A stretch of DNA of 64,000 nt, from NCBI RefSeq assembly GCF_029953265.1, contig NZ_JASBAO010000001.1, positions 868,001 to 932,000 on the forward strand, given 5' to 3'. The notes under the pieces were generated by a model. The model did no database searches, was not told the DNA's origin, and saw only the letters and a list, made by a program, of their open reading frames with translations. The position numbers were made by a program, and so were the translations under genes. This stretch comes from Commensalibacter oyaizuii (GTDB lineage: Bacteria > Pseudomonadota > Alphaproteobacteria > Acetobacterales > Acetobacteraceae). Of the stretch, positions 58,912 through 64,000 are shown piece after piece (position 1 is the stretch's first letter; each line of letters begins with the position of its first letter).

Positions 58912-59496
58912 CGTACAGCGATCGTTAAAATATATATAAAACTTTAAGTTTATTCTAACGGTAGTTTTTAGTTTTAATTATCGTTGTTCTATTTAGCCAT
59001 AAATTGAATACAAATTAGTAAATATTCGTATCTTTTCTTTCTGCTATTAACTCTATCAATACAAAATACTCTTATCTACTTATTCTAATTTGTTCAAATT
59101 TGCACCTATTTGCAAAATCCTTTATAATTGCTTTTTAAAACTGTAATATCTTAATGAAAGGATTAATTTTGAATTCCGTTATTATTAAGAAATTTTTGTA
59201 TAGTATTTAGACAAACTCTGGAATTATTGTTAATTAATGTTTCTAGCTGTGCTTTGTCACAGAATATCTATTTGAAAAAAATTTCAAAAATACTTAACAA
59301 TATTTAACTATGGCTAATATGAGTTTTAGTACACCACATGCACCTACCCCTCTTTTGCAATCTAAGGATGGGTACATATAGTGTTCTTTACCATATGACT
59401 GCTGTTAAAGTCTGATTTAAGCCTCTTTTTGAATAAATTTCATCTTTTGACAAATATTAAATACAAACACTCCATTTAAGAATAAAGGACCTATCG
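58912..59496. other. AT-rich intergenic region upstream of the permease
   Basis: 585 bp with no gene that I can support. It includes a 23-codon ORF (59310-59381) with a less AT-rich stretch, and must hold the permease promoter. Confidence 0.4.
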
Positions 59497-60927
59497 TTGC
59501 TAACTAAGAAACAGAAAGAAAAAATTGTATCATCACCACTACGTGATGGGGAACTAGCACACACTTTGGAACGCCGTCATGTTGTCATGATTTCCATGGG
59601 GGGGATTATTGGTGCTGGTCTCTTTGTCGGTGCTTCTGCCTCTATTCACGCAACTGGACCAGCTGTTTTACTATCCTACGTTATTACGGGGCTGATTATT
59701 TTCTTTGTAATGAGAATGCTGGGCGAACTGGTGATTGAAAAGCCTGAAGTCGGATCCTTTTTAAATCACATTCGCAGGGGAATGGGACATAATATTACCT
59801 TTGTTTTAGGATGGGGATATTGGTTGTTTTGGATCTCTGCAATCGCTGCTGAATCAATTGCGGGTGGCGAAATGTTGCAGCATTACATGCATATTCCCAA
59901 AGAATACAGCTTTGCTGCAACAATGATTTTAGGACCTATTTTAGTCATTGCCATGATGATAACCAATCTTTTTTCAGTGCGAGGATATGGCGAATTCGAA
60001 TTCTGGTTTGCTTTAATCAAGATTATCGCTATTGCTGCATTTATCGTTGTTGGGGGTATTGCCGTTGTGCATCTTTTTGGCTTCACCCAAGGACATGTTG
60101 AAAATATTTGGTCACATCATGGTTTCTTCCCAAATGGCTTTATTGCGATCTTTACAATAATCCCAACCGTATTATTTACGGTAACAGGATCCGAAGTTGC
60201 GACTATTGCCGCAGCAGAATCTGATAAACCAGCTGAAAATGTTGCTTATGCAACGCGAACGATCATCTTTAGAATTGTTGCGTTTTACGTATTATCTATC
60301 GCTGTGATTTTATCTATTGTGCCTTGGGATGAAGTAATTCCTGGTATCTCGCCATTTTTGATGGCACTACAGGCACTCAAGATCCCGTATGCTTCTGACA
60401 TTATGGAATTTACTATTCTTGTTGCAATCCTCTCTTGTTTGAACTCCTCCATTTATGCAACATCTCGAACATTATTTGAACTGGCTGAATATGATGATGC
60501 ACCAAGATGGTTAATTCACACCAACAGTAATGGTGTGCCAAAACGAGCCATTATTACAGCATCTATAATTGGAATTATCATTTCTATTGCATCTTATATC
60601 TCTCCCAGCCATACTTTTTCTTATCTTCTCAGTTGTGCTGGTTCTATTATTTTGTTCGTTTATATTGCTATTGGATTATCACAAATAAATGTGCGAAACA
60701 AAATGCAAAAAGAAAATATTAAACCTATTTTCCAGATGTGGTTATTCCCATATTTATCTTGGATCACAGTAATCTCTTTGGCTGGTGTTGTTATTGCAAT
60801 GTTGTTTAATAGTACTTCACGCAATCAAATTCTGATTACCTGTGCTATTTTAGGGGTAATTGGTATATGTCGTTGGATTATGTGGTTAAATAACAACACC
60901 CGAACAACGCGCAGAAAAACCCCCTAA
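59497..60927 (+). CDS. Amino acid permease, APC superfamily
   Basis: A proton-coupled inner-membrane transporter of 476 residues with about 12 hydrophobic segments. RHVVMISMGGIIGAGLFVG is the TM1 signature of the AAT family, and MRMLGELVIEKPEVGSF follows. Similarity to GabP-type (4-aminobutyrate) permeases is visible, but the substrate cannot be set from sequence. The start is TTG 59497 with AAAGGA eight bases upstream; no ATG lies early enough. A terminator follows at 60974. Confidence 0.9.
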   Translation: MLTKKQKEKIVSSPLRDGELAHTLERRHVVMISMGGIIGAGLFVGASASIHATGPAVLLSYVITGLIIFFVMRMLGELVIEKPEVGSFLNHIRRGMGHNITFVLGWGYWLFWISAIAAESIAGGEMLQHYMHIPKEYSFAATMILGPILVIAMMITNLFSVRGYGEFEFWFALIKIIAIAAFIVVGGIAVVHLFGFTQGHVENIWSHHGFFPNGFIAIFTIIPTVLFTVTGSEVATIAAAESDKPAENVAYATRTIIFRIVAFYVLSIAVILSIVPWDEVIPGISPFLMALQALKIPYASDIMEFTILVAILSCLNSSIYATSRTLFELAEYDDAPRWLIHTNSNGVPKRAIITASIIGIIISIASYISPSHTFSYLLSCAGSIILFVYIAIGLSQINVRNKMQKENIKPIFQMWLFPYLSWITVISLAGVVIAMLFNSTSRNQILITCAILGVIGICRWIMWLNNNTRTTRRKTP

Positions 60928-60973
60928 AGAATTCTTATCTATTTCTATACAATCTATCCATAGTGTAGTATTG

Positions 60974-60999
60974 AAGACCTTGGAAACAAGGTCTTTTTT
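60974..60999 (+). terminator. Rho-independent terminator of the permease gene
   Basis: AAGACCTT pairs with AAGGTCTT around a 6-base loop, followed by T residues to 60999. Confidence 0.85.
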
Positions 61000-61011
61000 A
61001 GGATAATTTTC

Positions 61012-61236
61012 ATGATTGAGGCAGTTTTAGACGTCAAAGAACTTCTTTGCCCTTTACCAGTTTTAAAAGCTAATCGTGCATTAAAATCATTACAATCAGG
61101 CAACAGTCTAAGGATTTTGGCTACGGATCGAAATACTATTAAAGATTTTCAAGAATTTTGTCGTCAAACGGGACATTCTTTAATTGCTTTTTCCGACCAG
61201 GGGACGGTCTTATCCTTTGTTATCAAACGAAAATAG
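61012..61236 (+). CDS. TusA-family sulfur carrier protein
   Basis: A small cytosolic protein of 74 residues. Cys13 in LLCPLPVLKANRAL is the sulfur-carrying residue of the CPxP motif. TusA relays sulfur for tRNA thiolation; relatives serve other sulfur pathways, so the exact pathway is open. The start is ATG 61012 with AGGA upstream. No tusBCD or iscS is adjacent. Confidence 0.88.
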   Translation: MIEAVLDVKELLCPLPVLKANRALKSLQSGNSLRILATDRNTIKDFQEFCRQTGHSLIAFSDQGTVLSFVIKRK

Positions 61237-61332
61237 CCATTTCCTTACAGAAAACAATCTTGATGCTGATTTATTGAAGAGAAAATGATAAACTATTTAT
61301 TGTTTTTTAGGTGAAATATATTGGAAAATAAA

Positions 61333-61563
61333 ATGACGGACAATCTCTCCTCTCTTTCGTTTGAGGATGCTCTTAGCGAGCTTGAAAAAATTGTTCATAA
61401 TTTAGAAACAGGCCAACAAAAATTAGAAGAAGCTATTGTTTCTTATGAACGTGGCGCAGAACTACGTCGCTATTGTGAAAAAAAACTTAACGAAGCCGAG
61501 GCTAGAGTACAAATCATTGTTAAGAAAGATGATTCCAGCCTTGATACTGAAACTGTTGAATAA
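61333..61563 (+). CDS. xseB: Exodeoxyribonuclease VII small subunit
   Basis: The small subunit of a single-strand-specific nuclease, 76 residues from ATG 61333. LSFEDALSELEKIVHNLETG and LEEAIVSYERG are the family signature, forming a helical hairpin. TTG 61321, with AGGTG upstream, would add four residues. It is the first gene of a run with ispA (18 bp apart); xseA is not in the window. Confidence 0.92.
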   Translation: MTDNLSSLSFEDALSELEKIVHNLETGQQKLEEAIVSYERGAELRRYCEKKLNEAEARVQIIVKKDDSSLDTETVE

Positions 61564-61581
61564 TTTTAAAGGTCACACCTT

Positions 61582-62499
61582 ATGACTTCCTCCTCTTCTG
61601 AGACAACAAACGCTCAATCTCTTCGCAATTCTTTAACGCAGCGCGCCGCTGAACTTGAAGCAACGTTAAACAAATTGCTTCCTCGTATGAAAGGGGGAGA
61701 GGCAAATTTAATCGAAGCCATGCGTTATGCAGTGCTTGGGGGGGGTAAAAGATTAAGAGGATATTTAGTCACCGAGGTCGCGTCCTTGTTTAACGTCCCC
61801 GTCACCCGAGCATTATACGTCGGTGCATCCGTTGAAATGTTACATGCTTACTCGTTAATTCATGATGATCTTCCAGCCATGGATGACGACGATTTGCGCC
61901 GTGGCAAACCTTCAACTCATAAACAATTTGGAGAAGCTATTGCTATTTTAGCTGGCGATGCTCTGCAAACCAAAGCATTCGAAATCTTGGCCATGGAGGA
62001 AACGCACGAAAGTACCAAAATTCGTATCGAACTGGTTAAAGCTTTGGCAGAAGCCAGTGGATCAACTGGCATGGTTGGCGGTCAAGTCATCGACATGGAA
62101 GGGGAAAATAAGCATCTTACTTTACCAGAAGTGCTGAACCTACACGCTATGAAAACAGGGCGTTTGATTTGTTACTCTGCTGAAGCAGGTGCTATTTTAG
62201 GACAAGCCTCTCATGAGTTACATAATCATATTATCAGCTATGGTCGTGATTTAGGTACGGCATTCCAAATTGCTGATGATGTCTTAGATGCCACCGCCAG
62301 TGCAGAAGAATTAGGAAAAACTGCAGGAAAAGATACAGCTGCTGGCAAGTCCACTTTTGTTTCTTTACTGGGAATTAATGATGCTAAAAAAGAGGCAGAT
62401 CGCTTGGTGGCCAAGGCTATTCGCCATTTAGAACCCTTTGGTGATGCTGCTGATAATTTACGTGCTTTGGCTGAATATGTTGTCTATCGAAAAAATTAG
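61582..62499 (+). CDS. ispA: Farnesyl diphosphate synthase
   Basis: A prenyltransferase that builds C15 farnesyl diphosphate for ubiquinone, undecaprenyl and hopanoid routes. It has 305 residues. The first Asp-rich motif is DDLPAMDDDDLRRG near residue 94, and the second is DDVLDATASAEELGKTAGKD near 232. GGGKRLRGYL binds diphosphate. It follows xseB after 18 bp. dxs, often the next gene, is absent here and tlyA comes instead. Confidence 0.94.
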   Translation: MTSSSSETTNAQSLRNSLTQRAAELEATLNKLLPRMKGGEANLIEAMRYAVLGGGKRLRGYLVTEVASLFNVPVTRALYVGASVEMLHAYSLIHDDLPAMDDDDLRRGKPSTHKQFGEAIAILAGDALQTKAFEILAMEETHESTKIRIELVKALAEASGSTGMVGGQVIDMEGENKHLTLPEVLNLHAMKTGRLICYSAEAGAILGQASHELHNHIISYGRDLGTAFQIADDVLDATASAEELGKTAGKDTAAGKSTFVSLLGINDAKKEADRLVAKAIRHLEPFGDAADNLRALAEYVVYRKN

Positions 62500-62575
62500 T
62501 TTTTTATAATCTTCCACCTTTAAAGTACACTGCGTTGATCTTAACAGTCCAATTATATTTAAAGAGCTTTGATAA

Positions 62576-63316
62576 ATGGCCAGTAAAAAACGAATAGATG
62601 TCCTTTTAGTGGACAGGGGTATGGTCGAAAGCCGTGCAAAAGCGCAGGCTCTGATTATGGCTGGATTGGTTTTTAATAAAGAGCAACGTATCAACAAAGC
62701 AGGCGATATGGTTCGCGAAGATACCGAACTTAGTATTAAACAACAAGAACATCCTTGGGTTTCTCGGGGGGGGATGAAACTTAATCATGCCCTCTCTTTT
62801 TTTAATCTATCTGCAAATAATTTGACCTGCTTGGATATTGGTGCCTCAACAGGGGGATTTACAGATGTTCTTTTGACCAATGGCGCTAATAAAGTTTACG
62901 CTGTTGATGTTGGTCACGGGCAATTAGCATGGAAATTACGTAGTGATCCCAGAGTTATCGTGCATGAAAAATGTAATGCTCGTTACTTGACCGCAGAACA
63001 GATTCCCGACCCTGTACAAGCTGTTGTTTGTGATGCCAGTTTTATCAGTTTAAAAACTGTTTTACCAGCGGGTCTTGCCTTATGTCAGGCGGGAGGATGG
63101 GCTGTTGCATTAATTAAACCACAGTTTGAGGCCGGGCGGGAACATGTTGGATCCAAGGGGGTTGTACGCGACCCCACTATTCATCAACAAGTATGCACAA
63201 CCATTCAAGAATGGTGGCAGTCATTGCCGAATTGGAAAGTTCTTGGTGTTGAAACCAGCCCCATTACAGGTCCAGAGGGCAATATTGAGTTCTTAATTGC
63301 TGCCCAAAAAATATAA
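62576..63316 (+). CDS. tlyA: TlyA family rRNA methyltransferase
   Basis: A 246-residue protein with an N-terminal S4 RNA-binding domain (KRIDVLLVDRGMVESRAKAQ), a linker with PWVSRGGMKLNHAL, and an FtsJ-like SAM-binding domain (LDIGASTGGFTDVLL near residue 87). TlyA proteins 2'-O-methylate 16S and/or 23S rRNA, and some are described as hemolysins. The start is ATG 62576. It is 76 bp from ispA. Confidence 0.92.
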   Translation: MASKKRIDVLLVDRGMVESRAKAQALIMAGLVFNKEQRINKAGDMVREDTELSIKQQEHPWVSRGGMKLNHALSFFNLSANNLTCLDIGASTGGFTDVLLTNGANKVYAVDVGHGQLAWKLRSDPRVIVHEKCNARYLTAEQIPDPVQAVVCDASFISLKTVLPAGLALCQAGGWAVALIKPQFEAGREHVGSKGVVRDPTIHQQVCTTIQEWWQSLPNWKVLGVETSPITGPEGNIEFLIAAQKI

Positions 63317-63360
63317 ACGCAATTTATATACTTCACGACATAGCGTTCTAAGGTTCAATA

Positions 63361-64000
63361 ATGTCAAATAATCATAAGTTACCTGCCCCCTTAACCTTTG
63401 ATCATTATACCTTACGACCGATCGAGCAAACAGACGCCTCCTCACTGCATAGTTTGATTAATGATTGGAACGTCGTAAGAATGTTAAGCCAGGTTCCTTT
63501 TCCTTATTCTAAAACTTTGTTAGATCAATGGATCAACACAATGATCCAAGAAATGAAGGATGGTATCTCTTATCATTTCACGATCTTTGACCGTTCATTT
63601 GAAAAACCTGTCATTGTAGGATGTATTGGTATTCGTCTGAACACCAAAGATCAATTGGGAAAAATTGGTTATTGGCTTGGACAAAAATACTGGGGGAAAC
63701 AAATTGCCAGTCGTGCCTTGCAACGTCTTAGCTCTTGGGCCTTGGCCAATTTGAATATTAATTATATTCACGCAACAGCAGCTGATGATAACTTGGCTTC
63801 TATTGCTGTTTTAAAAAAATGTGGTTATCAACCCTTTGGTCAAGGCAAGGAAAAATTCCTTGCCCGTGCTGTTGAACAATCAGTATCTTATTTTCTATTA
63901 CAACGAGAAGATATTTGCCCAGGAAAGTCTCCGATCCCCATGAATAATACTCTTTTAAAACCAAAGAAAATTTTACTTGTTGTCGCAGCAGCCTTGATTG
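63361..64000 (+). CDS. GNAT family acetyltransferase, possibly fused to a Nudix domain (partial)
   Basis: An open frame of over 210 codons from ATG 63361 that runs off the right edge. AAGG lies upstream. The first 180 residues are a GNAT fold of the RimJ/RimL type: YTLRPIEQTDASSLHSLI, GKIGYWLGQKYWGKQIASRA and NLASIAVLKKCGYQPFGQ. After a linker the frame ends PKKILLVVAAALI, which resembles the first strand of a MutT/Nudix domain. GNAT-MutT fusions are known in alphaproteobacteria, but the Nudix box itself lies beyond the window. Confidence 0.75.
   Translation, partial: MSNNHKLPAPLTFDHYTLRPIEQTDASSLHSLINDWNVVRMLSQVPFPYSKTLLDQWINTMIQEMKDGISYHFTIFDRSFEKPVIVGCIGIRLNTKDQLGKIGYWLGQKYWGKQIASRALQRLSSWALANLNINYIHATAADDNLASIAVLKKCGYQPFGQGKEKFLARAVEQSVSYFLLQREDICPGKSPIPMNNTLLKPKKILLVVAAALI

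Overview
The window is a dense, AT-rich stretch of bacterial chromosome. Nearly every gene is recognisable as core metabolism, DNA maintenance, envelope biogenesis or translation. The gene content and neighbourhoods fit an alphaproteobacterium of the acetic-acid-bacterium group (Acetobacteraceae): gltX-pyrB-pyrC'-plsY-dprA-topA, lspA beside a DUF3035 lipoprotein, argD-argF-hslO, a mreBCD-mrdAB cluster, lutABC, and xseB-ispA-tlyA. The strong AT bias suggests an insect-associated member such as Commensalibacter or a relative. That placement is inferred from gene families and base bias, not from a search.

Layout. A hypothetical gene runs off the left edge (1-724, minus). A plus-strand run follows, with overlapping stops and starts from gltX to dprA: gltX, pyrB, a catalytically degenerate dihydroorotase-like pyrC', plsY, dprA. 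Then come topA, an S41 protease and an OmpA-type protein. cysK (minus) faces away from a cysteine-poor Rrf2 regulator. Two small exported proteins with lysine-rich tails flank an empty AT-rich stretch, followed by parE. From 18.2 to 30.2 kb everything is on the minus strand: fumC, a lone nuoM, mutL, a DUF3035 lipoprotein, lspA, ileS, ribF, tatA, a CHAP lipoprotein and recX. argD-argF-hslO and a lipoprotein (plus) follow, then lutABC and a DsbD-like membrane thiol reductase (minus), then hrpB, a DegP/HtrA protease and an outer-membrane barrel (plus). The cell-shape cluster mreB-mreC-mreD-mrdA-rodA-DUF3293 (minus) ends near 51 kb. The last part holds a glycine-zipper lipoprotein, a Tat-type amidase, a ribonuclease E/G with a long leader, an NsrR-like regulator, aspS, an amino-acid permease, a TusA-like protein, xseB, ispA, tlyA, and a GNAT protein cut by the right edge.

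Together the genes cover pyrimidine and arginine synthesis, lactate use and respiration, DNA topology and repair, and above all cell-wall elongation and envelope quality control. I see no CRISPR array, prophage, insertion sequence, tRNA, rRNA or obvious defence system. I did not find a clear new multi-gene system. The observations most worth checking are a pseudo-dihydroorotase, an isolated nuoM, a short unassigned ORF upstream of mreB, an S41 protease whose signal-peptide n-region lies upstream of its first ATG, an NsrR-like protein with unusual cysteine spacing, and lysine-rich tails shared by otherwise unrelated proteins.
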